Below are positions 55,332 through 64,000 of a stretch of 64,000 nucleotides of DNA, piece by piece; position 1 is the stretch's first letter; the number at the start of each line of letters is the position of its first letter. The stretch lies in NCBI GenBank assembly GCA_015075445.1, contig JABTUJ010000002.1, forward strand, positions 186,001 through 250,000, given 5' to 3'. Made by a program: the position numbers and the translations under genes. The notes under the pieces are model-generated. The model searched no databases. It had not been told where the DNA came from and saw nothing but the letters and a program-made list of their open reading frames with translations. The stretch is from Verrucomicrobiales bacterium. Lineage in GTDB: Bacteria; Verrucomicrobiota; Verrucomicrobiia; Limisphaerales; J093.

Positions 55332-56573
55332 ATGAAGCCTTTACCCCAGTCTCGGATGCCCCTCCACCTGAAAAGCGTCTTGGCGCCGCGGGTCTTGAAC
55401 CGCCGGCAATTCCTGCTCCAGGGCGGCCGTCTGTCGGCGGGCGCGGTGCTGCTTTCCGCTGGTACCTGGCGCGCGCTGGCCGCGACGCCGCGGATTCGGG
55501 TGCTCGAGACGCGCGTCATCAGCCACGACCGGAACGCCTACCACGGCTGGCCCACTGTGGCGCGTCGGCGCAACGGCCAGTTGCTCCTGGTCTGCTCGGG
55601 CGGCCGTGAGGAGCACGTCTGTCCGTTCGGCCGCGTCGAGTTGATGGTGTCGGCGGACGAAGGTCAAAGCTGGGGCTGGCCGCAGGTGCTGCTCGACAGT
55701 GCGATTGACGATCGCGACGCCGGGGTGGTCGAGACGGCGCGGGGCTCGATCCTGGTCACCTCGTTCTCCTCGCTTGCCTATGAACCGATCCTCGAGGGAG
55801 CGCGGAAACGCCCGGCGGGAGATGCCCAAGCCTGGCCGGCGGAACGCCTGCAGGCCTGGTCCGCAGCTCATGAACGCCTCTCGGCCGAGCAGCGACGGAG
55901 CGAGTTGGGCCAGTGGATGCTGCGGTCCGCAGACGGGGGCGTGACGTGGTCGGCGCGGTACACGAGCATCGTGAACAGCCCGCACGGGCCGGTGCCGCTG
56001 GCGGACGGACGCCTGCTCTACGCGGGCAAGGAACTCTGGACGGGCGAGCGACGGGTGGGCGTGTGCGAATCGCGCGATGATGGCCAGTCCTGGCAGTGGT
56101 TGGCCGCCATCCCGCCCCGGCCCGGCGATGACCCGGAGCATTACCACGAACTGCACGCCGTGGAGACTGGTGATGGCCGGATCGTGGCGCAGATTCGCAA
56201 CCACAATGCGGCCAACGCGAATGAGACGCTGCAGACCGAATCGAGCGATGGCGGCCGGACCGGGGCTGTGCCGCGCGCCATCGGGGTTTGGGGGTTGCCT
56301 TCGCATCTCTTGAAGCTCCGCGACGGTTCCCTGCTGATGACCTACGGGCATCGCCGCTCCCCCCTCGGCAACCAGGCCCGTCTGAGTACTGACCACGGAC
56401 GGACGTGGTCCGAACCGCTCGTGATTTCGGGGGACGGGATCACGGGGGATCTCGGGTATCCGAGCACGGTTGAGCTGGCAGACGGCACGTTGCTGAGTGT
56501 GTGGTACGAAGTGATGGCCGGTTCGCCGCGGGCGGTGCTCCGGCAGGCGCGGTGGCGGATCGAGCAGGGTTAG
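55332..56573 (+). CDS. Exo-alpha-sialidase-like BNR-repeat protein (Tat-type signal)
   Basis: 413 aa. The leader VLNRRQFLLQGGRLSAGAVL fits a twin-arginine export signal. The body is a sialidase-type propeller with Asp-box motifs: SADEGQSW, SADGGVTW, SRDDGQSW, SSDGGRTG (last Trp lost) and STDHGRTW. It also has GWPTVARRRNGQLLLVCSGGREEH near the start and LLMTYGHRRSPLGNQ in the third quarter. Members hydrolyse terminal sialic acids or act on related acidic sugars. The presence of a sialate lyase and a mutarotase/symporter fusion in the same window supports a sialidase role. ATG 55332 or 55356 could be used. Confidence 0.75.
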   Translation: MKPLPQSRMPLHLKSVLAPRVLNRRQFLLQGGRLSAGAVLLSAGTWRALAATPRIRVLETRVISHDRNAYHGWPTVARRRNGQLLLVCSGGREEHVCPFGRVELMVSADEGQSWGWPQVLLDSAIDDRDAGVVETARGSILVTSFSSLAYEPILEGARKRPAGDAQAWPAERLQAWSAAHERLSAEQRRSELGQWMLRSADGGVTWSARYTSIVNSPHGPVPLADGRLLYAGKELWTGERRVGVCESRDDGQSWQWLAAIPPRPGDDPEHYHELHAVETGDGRIVAQIRNHNAANANETLQTESSDGGRTGAVPRAIGVWGLPSHLLKLRDGSLLMTYGHRRSPLGNQARLSTDHGRTWSEPLVISGDGITGDLGYPSTVELADGTLLSVWYEVMAGSPRAVLRQARWRIEQG

Positions 56574-56587
56574 CCCGGAGGTTCATA

Positions 56588-56698
56588 CCCCCCGTAGGCG
56601 CCGACGTCAGGAGGCGGAGTGCCGTTGCCCCTGCCCGAAAACGGCTCTCCACACGGACGGGTACGAATACGCCTCCTGACGTCGGCGCCTACGGGGGG
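56588..56698. repeat. Family B palindrome with perfect 29-bp arms
   Basis: The arms 56588-56616 and 56670-56698 are exact inverse complements (core GGCGCCGACGTCAGGAGGCG) with a 53-bp loop. This is the longest perfect family B hairpin in the window and lies between the sialidase and sulfatase genes. Confidence 0.9.
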
Positions 56699-56800
56699 GC
56701 GGGGACGCCGTGCGCCAAACGTCACTGTTACCCGGGGAGGGGAAACCTGGGTTGGCGTTTGAGGTTCCTTGCCTGGCTGGATGACGTTACGCTGGCGGCG

Positions 56801-58312
56801 ATGAATTCCCGATGGTGCACAAGGCTGGTTGGCTCGGTGCTTCTTGGAGCATGGCTTGGTCCCATTGCCTGCGGCGAAGCACCGAAGCTCAACGTGGTGT
56901 TCCTGCTGGCCGACGACCTCGGGTGGGGTGAGCTGGGCTGTTACGGTCAACGCAAGATCCCGACGCCCCACCTCGACGGCCTGGCCGCCCAGGGCATGCG
57001 GTTCACGCAGCATTACAGCGGCGCGCCGGTCTGTGCCCCCGCGCGCTGTGTGTTGCTGACGGGCAAACACCTCGGGCACGCCGAGGTGCGCGGCAATCTC
57101 CAAGCCCAGACGCGGGTTCCCGAATTCACGGAAGGCCAGTATCCGCTCTCCGCGCAGGCCACGACGCTGGCCGAGGTGTTCCGCCGTGCCGGGTACGCCA
57201 CGGCCGCCTTTGGGAAATGGGGCTTGGGACCCGTGGGCAGCACGGGCGACCCGAACCGCCAGGGGTTTGACCTGTTCTTCGGGTACAACTGCCAGGCGGT
57301 GGCGCACAGTTACTACCCGCCGCACCTCTGGCGGAACGCGGAACGAATCCCGCTCAACACACCACCCATCCCCGGTCATGCGCGGCAGGCCGAAGGCGAC
57401 ATCCGCCTCGAGGACTGGATCGGGCAGATCTACGCCCCTTCGCGGATGGTCGCCGAAGCGGAGCGGTTCATCGCCGATCATGCCGACCGGCCCTTTTTTG
57501 TCTACCTCCCCTTTATCGAACCGCATGTGGCCATTCACCCGCCACGGGAGTTGGTCGAGCGTTTCCCGGCCGCGTGGGACGACGCAGCGTATCGGGGCGA
57601 GAACGGCTATCTCCCGCACCCACGCCCCCGGGCGGGTTACGCCGCCATGATTGCGGACCTTGACGATCACGTGGGCCGGGTGCTGGCGGCGCTCGAACGG
57701 ACCGGCGTGGCCGGGCGGACGCTCGTCGTGTTCACCAGCGACAACGGCAGCACCCACCCGGGTCGGGCCGGGTCGCGCTTCCATATCGGCGGGGCGGACC
57801 CGCCGTTCTTCAACAGCACGGCCGGTCTGCGCGGTTACAAGGGGAGCGTGTACGAGGGCGGGCTGCGCGTACCGATGATCGCTCGTTTGCCCGGCCGGAT
57901 TGCCGCGGGGTCGGTCAACGACACGCCGGGCTATTTTGCTGACTGGTTTCCGACGTTGTGTGAGGCGGCGGGGTTGCCCGCGCCGGACGGTCTGGACGGT
58001 GAAAGCTTGTGGCCGGTGTTGACCGGGCGCGAACGCCCTCTCGCGCGGCGGCGACCGATGCTCTGGGTGTTCCCCGAGTACGGCGGCCAAGTCGCCGTGC
58101 GGCTCGGTGCGTTCAAGCTGGTGCGCCAGGGGTTGAAGACCGCCTCACCCAGGCCGTGGGAGGTCTACGATCTTTCGCGCGACCGCGCCGAGGCCCACGA
58201 CCTCGCCGCCCAGCACGGGGACTTGATCCGCGAAGCCGAGGCGCTGCTCCGGCGTGAAGTCAGCGAGAACCCGGTCTTTCCGGTGCCGATTCCCGGGGTG
58301 AACACGCCGTAG
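56801..58312 (+). CDS. Secreted type I sulfatase
   Basis: 503 aa. Signal peptide MNSRWCTRLVGSVLLGAWLG ending near ACG (possibly a lipoprotein-like Cys24). The alkaline-phosphatase-fold sulfatase begins NVVFLLADDLGWGELGCYGQ with the metal-binding Asp pair 38-39; the formylglycine motif CAPAR places the modified Cys at residue 78. GKWGLGPVGSTGDPNRQGFDLFFGY and FTSDNGSTHPGR with the second metal Asp/Asn follow. Cleaves sulfate esters, probably of polysaccharides. It needs a formylglycine-generating or anaerobic sulfatase-maturing enzyme, not present in the window. It ends 2 bp from the stop of the convergent GH127 gene. Confidence 0.9.
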   Translation: MNSRWCTRLVGSVLLGAWLGPIACGEAPKLNVVFLLADDLGWGELGCYGQRKIPTPHLDGLAAQGMRFTQHYSGAPVCAPARCVLLTGKHLGHAEVRGNLQAQTRVPEFTEGQYPLSAQATTLAEVFRRAGYATAAFGKWGLGPVGSTGDPNRQGFDLFFGYNCQAVAHSYYPPHLWRNAERIPLNTPPIPGHARQAEGDIRLEDWIGQIYAPSRMVAEAERFIADHADRPFFVYLPFIEPHVAIHPPRELVERFPAAWDDAAYRGENGYLPHPRPRAGYAAMIADLDDHVGRVLAALERTGVAGRTLVVFTSDNGSTHPGRAGSRFHIGGADPPFFNSTAGLRGYKGSVYEGGLRVPMIARLPGRIAAGSVNDTPGYFADWFPTLCEAAGLPAPDGLDGESLWPVLTGRERPLARRRPMLWVFPEYGGQVAVRLGAFKLVRQGLKTASPRPWEVYDLSRDRAEAHDLAAQHGDLIREAEALLRREVSENPVFPVPIPGVNTP

Positions 58313-58314
58313 CG

Positions 58315-60315
58315 TCACTGGGCGAGCCGGGGAAACTCGGCCACGCGCACGTTCGTGCAGCCGTATGGGATGAGGGTCAGTTCCTCGACCGGCTCACGGC
58401 TGGTCTGGGGCTGCGGAGAAATCTCTTCTGCCCAGCCGTGCTGCAGCTTCCAGTTCGGCAACCGTCGCCCTTTGACCTGTGCCACCATGCCCGCTCCCTC
58501 GGGGGAGAAGGGCCGGTCGCCCACGGGCCGTTCCTCAAACCGCACGCTGTTCTCCGGTCGGGCTTCGTCCACGAGCAATCCGTAGTTCCACGGTGTCGAA
58601 GGCCGCACTTCGAAGTCGGCGTGCGGGAGTTCGCGGTGCGGTTTGTCGGCGTTCACGCGGGTCCAGGTTTCACCGAGCTTGAGCGCGTAAACCAGCGGGC
58701 CGCGCTCGAGGGCGATGGCTTGGTTGTAGCGCCGGGACACCTTCGCGGGCATGGGGAAGTGGAGTTGAAGAACGGTGGTGCCCGTCCATTGCCGCTCGAG
58801 CCGGTGGAACGTGCCAGGCCGCAGTGCGCGTCCGCGGCCCTGCCCGACGCGCAGGCGCGCTCCGTCAGCCCAGGCTGGTACGCGCAGCAACAACGGGAAG
58901 CGGACGGGGGCTTCGACCGCCACCTCGACGCGCACGCTTTCGCGGAACGGATAGTCGGTGTCGAGGGTCACCCGAACTGGCTGGCCGCGCACGATACTCC
59001 GGACGGTGCTGGGGGCATAGGCCACCAAAGCCAGGCCGTCGTCCGGCGTGCGCATCCCCAGGTGCGCGACGAATTTGGGCCAGCCCTGATGCAGGTTGGC
59101 GGTGCAGCAGCCGTAGTTGGGTTCGAGCCCGAACAGGTTCGATTCTGGCCCGTTCGTGGACCACATGTGGTCCGGGTTGATCGTGCACTGGACCTGGTTG
59201 ACCTGCTGGTCGTACTGATGCGACCACATGTCCGGCGCGAACGTGGCGGGCAAGGCATTGAAGGCCACCCGTTCGAGACGGTCGCCATAGGCCGGGTCGC
59301 CGGTCAGGGCCAGGAGCCATTCGAGGGAATAGAGCGCCTCAACCACCGCACACAGTTCGGTGCCCTGCGTCGGGCTGCGGCCCGACAGACATTCGTCGCC
59401 GGTGAACAGGCCGTGCACCTGGCCGTGGTAACGGTCCAGCAACTCGAACATGCGCGCCGCGGACTGGCGGTCCGCTTCGCGGCGCGAAAGACGCCACGCG
59501 AGGGCGCCAGCTTTGAGCGCCATAGCCGCGTTGACCACGTGCTTTTCCCACGTCCAGAGGCCGCGTCGCGGGGTGGGAGAACTGATCTCGGTTCCGGCGT
59601 AGAACGCGTCGTAGTCGAAGCCCTGGGCCTGGAGTTTGCCGGCGAGCTCGAGGAGCCAGGGGTCGCCCGTGCGGTCGTACGCGTAGTACACCGGGATCAG
59701 GCCTTCGAACCAGCGGAACCGGCCCCAGCCGAACAACGGGGTGCGGTCGAGCGCGGCCAGCGTGGCTTCGAGGTTGCGGCGCATCGCCTGGAAGACGGCG
59801 TCGTCGCCGGTGGCCTCGTGGTATTGCGCCAGCACTTTGTTCGCGAGAAGGATGGCCCAGAGATCGTAGGGTCGGGCGCTGGCATCGGCGGGGTAGGGGG
59901 CATACCAGCCGTCCGGTCTTTGAGTGGCCACGATGTGGTCCACGTAACGTTTCACCTTCGCTTTGAGGGGGGCGTCGTCCAGAACCCAGGCCAACGGGAT
60001 GACGCCGTCCAGCCAGTAAGGCGCGCGTTCCCAGCCTTCGGCGCGGCCGCCGAACCACTGGCTCTGGCCGACGTCCGGCCAGAACTCGTCCAGATGTCCG
60101 CTCAGCCCCTCCGCTTGGAGTCGCAACTGGCGTTGGAGCCAGCCGGCGGGCTGGATGGCGCCGAGGGGCAGGGGACGGAAGGCCGGTTCGGCGAGGCCGG
60201 TGGCCGCCGGGGAGCGGGGTGGGTGATGCGCCGCGTGGGTGGGGCGGGCGAGGGGGGTGGCGGCGAGGGCGGTGGCTCCGAGGGACAGGTGGGTGAGGAA
60301 GGTGCGACGTTCCAT
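58315..60315 (-). CDS. GH127-type beta-L-arabinofuranosidase-like enzyme
   Basis: 666 aa from the ATG at 60315 (MERRTFLTHLSLGATALAAT, an RR-containing export signal); an ATG at 60351 is also in frame. The (alpha/alpha)6 barrel sequence FWPDVGQSQWFGGRAEGWERAPYWLDGVIPLAWVLDD and the cysteine-glutamate site of GH127 are visible: GTELCAVVEALYSLEWL (Glu-x-Cys) and YGCCTANLHQGWPKFV (Cys-Cys). These correspond to the Zn-binding residues and Cys nucleophile described for this family. Acts on terminal beta-L-arabinofuranose residues in known members. Convergent with the sulfatase gene and part of the same glycan-use region. Confidence 0.85.
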   Translation of the reverse strand: MERRTFLTHLSLGATALAATPLARPTHAAHHPPRSPAATGLAEPAFRPLPLGAIQPAGWLQRQLRLQAEGLSGHLDEFWPDVGQSQWFGGRAEGWERAPYWLDGVIPLAWVLDDAPLKAKVKRYVDHIVATQRPDGWYAPYPADASARPYDLWAILLANKVLAQYHEATGDDAVFQAMRRNLEATLAALDRTPLFGWGRFRWFEGLIPVYYAYDRTGDPWLLELAGKLQAQGFDYDAFYAGTEISSPTPRRGLWTWEKHVVNAAMALKAGALAWRLSRREADRQSAARMFELLDRYHGQVHGLFTGDECLSGRSPTQGTELCAVVEALYSLEWLLALTGDPAYGDRLERVAFNALPATFAPDMWSHQYDQQVNQVQCTINPDHMWSTNGPESNLFGLEPNYGCCTANLHQGWPKFVAHLGMRTPDDGLALVAYAPSTVRSIVRGQPVRVTLDTDYPFRESVRVEVAVEAPVRFPLLLRVPAWADGARLRVGQGRGRALRPGTFHRLERQWTGTTVLQLHFPMPAKVSRRYNQAIALERGPLVYALKLGETWTRVNADKPHRELPHADFEVRPSTPWNYGLLVDEARPENSVRFEERPVGDRPFSPEGAGMVAQVKGRRLPNWKLQHGWAEEISPQPQTSREPVEELTLIPYGCTNVRVAEFPRLAQ

Positions 60316-60423
60316 GGGAGCGGCGGGGGCTGGAGGTTCGGTGGCGCGCATGCGGTGACGGGGCGATAGCTACCGGGCGGGGCGGGGCAACGCAAGCAAT
60401 CCCGCAGGCACGAAAAGTTTCCC

Positions 60424-60480
60424 TTGCGCGCCGGCTGGATTTCACTATGATATCACTCCGATAACAGATCACACGTGATC
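60424..60480 (+). promoter_or_regulatory. Palindrome-rich promoter of the SPFH operon
   Basis: TTGCGC (60424-60429) and TATGAT (60446-60451) are separated by 16 bp, a reasonable sigma70-type promoter. TGATATCA (60448-60455) overlaps the -10 and the perfect 14-bp palindrome GATCACACGTGATC (60467-60480) lies 17 bp before the ATG, so a dimeric repressor probably binds here. The regulator is not identified. Confidence 0.6.
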
Positions 60481-60497
60481 CACTCGAAAGGCAGAAC

Positions 60498-61511
60498 ATG
60501 AATCATCCCTCCCAAACGCCGAACCGCGAACGCGAGGTCACCGTGCAGAACGGCTGGGCCTTTTTGCCCGTCAACCTGGCGCTGCTCCTGGGCGCGCCTG
60601 CCCTGCTCATCTGGTCCATCGCCGCCGGCGTCCAGGCCCAGAACCACCCGTACTGGTTCTGGTTCGTCACCGCCCTGCTGGTCCTGATCGCCGGGATCCT
60701 GATGCTCTTCGGCTTCTTCACGCTGCAGCCAAACGAAGCGCGGGTGCTCGTGCTGTTTGGCGAGTACCGGGGCACCGTCCGGCGCAGCGGTTTTCACTGG
60801 GGCAACCCCTTCTACTCGAATGGGCCTTCCTGCGCGAACCAGATGCAGGCCGCGGCCGTCGCCGCTGCTGCCGGAAGCGCGCGGGGTCGCGAGAAGCCGG
60901 CGCCGGGCAAGCGGCATCCGCGGCTCAAGATCTCCCTGCGGGCCCGGAACCTGAATGGCGAGCGGCTCAAGGTGAATGACAAGCGCGGCAACCCGATTGA
61001 GATCGCGGCGGTGGTGGTGTGGCGGGTTCACGACACGGCCCAGGCGATGTTCGATGTGGACGACTTTGAGGAGTACGTGAGTGTGCAGTACGAATCGGCG
61101 GTGCGCCACCTCGCCAGCCAGTACGCCTACGATCACGGCGAGGAGAACGAGACGACCCTGCGGAGCGGCGTTGACGAAGTCTCGCAGGCGCTGACGCGGG
61201 AGCTCGAGGAACGCCTGGGCAAGGCGGGCGTCGTGGTCGAGGAAGCGCGGCTGACGCACCTGGCCTACGCGCCCGAGATCGCCCAGGCGATGTTGCGCCG
61301 GCAGCAGGCCGAGGCGGTGATTGCCGCGCGCCAGAAGATTGTGCAAGGCGCGGTCAGCATGGTCGAGATGGCGCTGAAGGACCTGGCCGAGAAGAACGTC
61401 CTGCAGCTCGATGACGAACGGAAGGCCGCGATGGTGAGCAACCTGATGGTGGTGCTCTGCGGCGAGTCCGAGGTGCATCCGGTGGTGAACACCGGGACGC
61501 TCTACAGTTGA
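60498..61511 (+). CDS. SPFH/band-7 membrane protein
   Basis: 337 aa. Two hydrophobic segments near the N-terminus ([24 protein letters not shown] and [21 protein letters not shown]), then the SPFH signature [28 protein letters not shown] and [36 protein letters not shown] helical C-terminal coiled region follows ([36 protein letters not shown]). Family members form membrane-bound oligomeric cages that organise microdomains or protect proteins. It is first in a three-gene set with an Arc-like protein 4 bp downstream, a pairing seen in many bacteria. The start has GGCAG upstream rather than a strong ribosome-binding site. Confidence 0.88.
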   Translation: MNHPSQTPNREREVTVQNGWAFLPVNLALLLGAPALLIWSIAAGVQAQNHPYWFWFVTALLVLIAGILMLFGFFTLQPNEARVLVLFGEYRGTVRRSGFHWGNPFYSNGPSCANQMQAAAVAAAAGSARGREKPAPGKRHPRLKISLRARNLNGERLKVNDKRGNPIEIAAVVVWRVHDTAQAMFDVDDFEEYVSVQYESAVRHLASQYAYDHGEENETTLRSGVDEVSQALTRELEERLGKAGVVVEEARLTHLAYAPEIAQAMLRRQQAEAVIAARQKIVQGAVSMVEMALKDLAEKNVLQLDDERKAAMVSNLMVVLCGESEVHPVVNTGTLYS

Positions 61512-61515
61512 ACGC

Positions 61516-61719
61516 ATGGAGGAGCGCAAGGCATTCCTGTTGCGGATCAACGCCGACCTCTGGAAGGAGCTTGAGGCCTGGGCGGCCGCCGAGCTCCGGA
61601 GTGTCAACGGCCAGATCGAGTACGTGCTGCGCCAGGCCGTCCTCCGGCGACGCGGGGAATCCGAACCGTTGCCGGAAGCGCCGGCGGCCCGTCAGCGGCG
61701 TTCGGGTCCGCGTACCTGA
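61516..61719 (+). CDS. Arc-like ribbon-helix-helix protein
   Basis: 67 aa: MEERKAFLLRINADLWKELE then AWAAAELRSVNGQIEYVLRQAVLRR, a strand followed by two helices as in Arc/MetJ-type DNA-binding dimers, with a disordered tail. It starts 4 bp after the SPFH gene. It may regulate the operon or accompany the SPFH protein; the palindromes in the operon promoter are possible targets. Confidence 0.8.
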   Translation: MEERKAFLLRINADLWKELEAWAAAELRSVNGQIEYVLRQAVLRRRGESEPLPEAPAARQRRSGPRT

Positions 61720-61733
61720 ACCCCCCTCCGTGC

Positions 61734-62237
61734 ATGAACCGGCGTCTGATCCTCATCCTCGGCTGGTGGGCCGCGGTCCTGCTCGGGGCCGCGGCCGACC
61801 TGGCCTGGCATTATCCCCAGTTGCCCGCATCGATGGCCGTGCATTTTGACGCGGCGGGCGTGCCGGATCGCTGGTCGCCGAAGTCGGAGTTCCTCACCAC
61901 CTGGATCCTGATGACGCTGCTGCTCGGCGGGTTGTTCGCCGGGCTGCGCGTGCTGGTGCGGTTCCTTCCGGCGGACTACATCAACATGCCGCGACGCGAG
62001 TATTGGCTGGCGCCGGAGCGAGCAGCAACCACCCGGGCGGAGGTGGGCGACGTTGTCCTGGCGTTGGGTGGGGTGATCCTTGCCAGCATCGGGGCCCTGA
62101 ACCATGTGATCCTCCGGGCCAACCTCATGGAGCGCCCGGACCTCGGCCTCTGGCCGTGGGGCATCATGGCGATGACCCTCGTCGCGATGGCGGTGTTGCT
62201 CCTCAAGACCATGCGGCGGTACTTCCGGTCTCCATAG
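61734..62237 (+). CDS. DUF1648-domain membrane protein
   Basis: 167 aa with four hydrophobic segments (LILILGWWAAVLLGAAADLAW, WILMTLLLGGLFAGLRVLV, VGDVVLALGGVILASIGAL, GIMAMTLVAMAVLLL). The extracytoplasmic loop YPQLPASMAVHFDAAGVPDRWSPKSEF is the DUF1648 signature (P..IP.H....G..D...SK), as in SdpI-type immunity/signalling proteins. It closes the SPFH-Arc operon, a known combination, and probably works with SPFH at the membrane. A 6-bp stem (62270-62275 / 62284-62289) after it may be a terminator. Confidence 0.78.
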   Translation: MNRRLILILGWWAAVLLGAAADLAWHYPQLPASMAVHFDAAGVPDRWSPKSEFLTTWILMTLLLGGLFAGLRVLVRFLPADYINMPRREYWLAPERAATTRAEVGDVVLALGGVILASIGALNHVILRANLMERPDLGLWPWGIMAMTLVAMAVLLLKTMRRYFRSP

Positions 62238-62293
62238 CCTCAGGCGGGTGGCCGCGAGACGGACGAAAAGCGCCGCTGGAAGCCGGCGCACTC

Positions 62294-64000
62294 GTGCGCC
62301 TGTGAGGGCGCCCATACTGCGGGGTGGAAGTCCCCGTCAGGCGGCACATTCACCCGCCTGTGACCGAAGGCTACTGCGTCGTGGCAACACGGGGTGGGAA
62401 GCTGCCGGAGGTGAACCACCGGTCCGTAACAATGCGAAGTATTGAACCCGCAACGTGAACCCGATTCGGCCACGCCGACCGGCGAGCCTGCGAGTGCTGT
62501 GCGAAGCCCAAGCCATGACCCGCGTGGGAAACGCTCCCTCGGTCTCCCCCCGGAGATCGGGTCCGCTGGCTGGCGGTTACCGGCAGACGAAAAGGTGGAT
62601 GGACGCAAATGCCGGGGCTGGGGCGGCGGGGTGGTTGGGGACGGAACGGAGGGAAGCATGGGCGAAGTAAGCAGGGAGACCCGTCGGGGTACAGAACGGT
62701 GTTCATGGCCGCGGAGGCCCGAAGAGCCGCCCGAGGGGAGTCAGAGCGTCCGTAGTAGCGTCGAAGCGGGGTAATGCCCGGGGAGCGAAGGGACGCAGGA
62801 AAGTGGAGACGGAACGACCATGACGAACGACGAACGGAAAGAACGACCGGCGATAGTGACTGGGGCGACTCAGCCTAAACAAGCCGGAGAGGTCCGCGAC
62901 CTCCGAGGGTGGATCGAACGTTCGGTGTGGACGGACCGGATGCTAACGCGGCTCGCCCAAAGCGGGCCGACAACGGTATGGTTCGGACTCTGGGACAAAG
63001 TGCGTGTGCCTCGAAATCTGCAGGCCGCCTTCCAAGCGGTATGGCGGAATCGGGGAGCACCCGGAGTGGATGAGCAAACGGTGCAGGAGTTTGACCGAGA
63101 GGCGGCGTCTGAACTGGCCCGACTGGAGGAAGAACTGCGCACCCAGCGTTACCGCCGTCAACCGGCACGACGCGTCTGGATCGAAAAGATGGGCACGACC
63201 GAGCAACGGCCGCTGGGGATCCCGGCGGTGCGGGATCGGACCGTGGAAGCGGCCTTGCGCAACGTTCTGGAACCGATCTTCGAACAGGACTTTGCCGAGT
63301 GCAGCTATGGGTTTCGACCGGGGCGCGGCTGTCGGGAAGCGGTGGGACAGGTGGAGGAGCTCTTGCGCCGAGGCTACGTCTGGTGCGTGGACGCGGACCT
63401 CAAGAGCTACTTCGATACGATTCCGCACGAGGGGCTGATGGCGTTGGTCCAAGCGCGTATCGTGGACGGCAGCGTCCTGACGCTGGTGGAACAATGTCTC
63501 AAAGCCGGCGTGTTGGAGGAGCTCAAGGGCTGGCAGCCGACCGAACGCGGGACCCCGCAGGGGGCGGTGATTAGTCCGATGCTGGCGAACCTCTACCTCA
63601 ACCCGTTGGACCACGAGATGGGACGGCGGGGCTGGGCGATGGTGCGCTATGCGGACGACCTGGTCGTGCTGTGCCAGAGCGGGGAGGAAGCCGAGGCGGT
63701 GCTGAGCTTTCTGCGGGCCTGGACCACGGGGGCGGGGCTGACCCTGCACCCGACCAAGACGCGGATCGTGAACGCGACCGAGGTCGGCTTCGACTTCCTG
63801 GGCTGGCACTTTCGCGGCGGGAAGAAGTGGCCGCGGAAGAAGAGCCTCCAGAAGCTGCAGGAACGGTTGCGACCGCTGACGCGGCGGACCCACGGGCAAA
63901 GTCTGGGCGAGATCATCGCGCAGGTGAACCCGATCCTGCGGGGTTGGCACGGTTACTTCGGGAACAGTCACTGGACGGGCCTGCGCGGACCGGACGGCTG
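62294..64000 (+). mobile_element. Group II intron (3' part beyond window)
   Basis: About 525 bp of structured non-coding RNA precede the reverse-transcriptase ORF. The 5' end is placed at GTGCGCC (62294), matching the GUGYG start of group II introns, and hairpin-forming segments such as GCGGGGTGGAAGTCCCCG and GAAGTATTGAACCC follow. The element inserted about 4 bp after a GC hairpin at 62270-62289. Domains V and VI and the 3' splice site lie outside the window. Confidence 0.8.
62820..64000 (+). CDS. Group II intron reverse transcriptase/maturase (3' end beyond window)
   Basis: The frame from the ATG at 62820 is open for 393 codons to the window edge. It contains the RT blocks: GAPGVDEQTVQEFD, RRVWIEKMGTTEQRPLGIPAVRDRTVEAALRNVLEPIFEQ, ECSYGFRPGRGCREAV, WCVDADLKSYFDTIPH and ERGTPQGAVISPMLANLYLN. 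The catalytic MVRYADDLVVL has YADD at residues 277-280, then VGFDFLGWHFR, and the maturase-type end ILRGWHGYFGNSHW has begun. The protein helps splicing of its host intron and copies it into new sites. It sits within the intron RNA described at 62294. The visible part is intact. Confidence 0.92.
   Translation, partial: MTNDERKERPAIVTGATQPKQAGEVRDLRGWIERSVWTDRMLTRLAQSGPTTVWFGLWDKVRVPRNLQAAFQAVWRNRGAPGVDEQTVQEFDREAASELARLEEELRTQRYRRQPARRVWIEKMGTTEQRPLGIPAVRDRTVEAALRNVLEPIFEQDFAECSYGFRPGRGCREAVGQVEELLRRGYVWCVDADLKSYFDTIPHEGLMALVQARIVDGSVLTLVEQCLKAGVLEELKGWQPTERGTPQGAVISPMLANLYLNPLDHEMGRRGWAMVRYADDLVVLCQSGEEAEAVLSFLRAWTTGAGLTLHPTKTRIVNATEVGFDFLGWHFRGGKKWPRKKSLQKLQERLRPLTRRTHGQSLGEIIAQVNPILRGWHGYFGNSHWTGLRGPDG

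Overview
The window is GC-rich bacterial DNA, most likely chromosomal sequence from a Verrucomicrobiota bacterium of the Pedosphaera/Limisphaerales type. That placement is inferred from the gene families present: DUF1080, DUF2961, DUF5107, sulfatase, GH106 and GH127 proteins, very large secreted PQQ-like propeller/Ig proteins, and a PEP-CTERM protein. No rRNA or other phylogenetic marker gene was seen.

Layout. 1-1390: the 5' part of sufB (runs off the left edge) behind a Fur/PerR-type regulator with a palindromic box in the likely promoter. 1450-5050: an AsmA-like membrane-anchored protein, a class 1B dihydroorotate dehydrogenase and an unrecognised secreted protein. 5050-7045: an IS4-type transposase next to palindromic repeats. 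7046-27003: three same-strand genes for secreted mosaic proteins. The first is a 5'-truncated remnant beside the transposase; the second encodes about 3504 aa and the third about 2677 aa. Every complete PQQ-like propeller in them (six in the second, two in the third) counts to exactly eight blades. Ig-like, C-type-lectin, LVIVD and NHL modules separate the propellers, and all three genes end in a shared C-terminal module.

27390-40125: a glycan-related block with two DUF1080 proteins (one frameshifted), a GH106 rhamnosidase-like enzyme, a frameshifted DUF2961 gene, a sialic-acid pair (N-acetylneuraminate lyase, then a fused mutarotase-Kelch/sodium symporter) and a DUF5107 protein. 40368-48062: RecD2 helicase, a small coupled gene group with a nucleotidyltransferase-like protein, two metallophosphoesterases (one internally deleted), and a phosphonate/phosphite-type ABC transporter whose three genes overlap at their ends.

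48240-54660: a patchwork accessory segment bounded by two nearly identical smr genes. It holds a tyrosine-recombinase remnant, a 1367-aa surface protein whose promoter spacer contains twelve consecutive G, a PEP-CTERM protein and an RHS fragment. 55330-60315: sialidase, sulfatase and GH127, which fit with the sialic-acid block. 60420-62237: SPFH / Arc-like / DUF1648 operon with a palindrome-rich promoter. 62294 to the right edge: a group II intron with its reverse transcriptase, cut by the window end.

The intergenic DNA is populated by at least three families of palindromic repeats, one of which supplies the stop codons of two convergent genes. Several genes in the 27-45 kb part carry small frameshifts or deletions, while the 18 kb of propeller genes are completely open.
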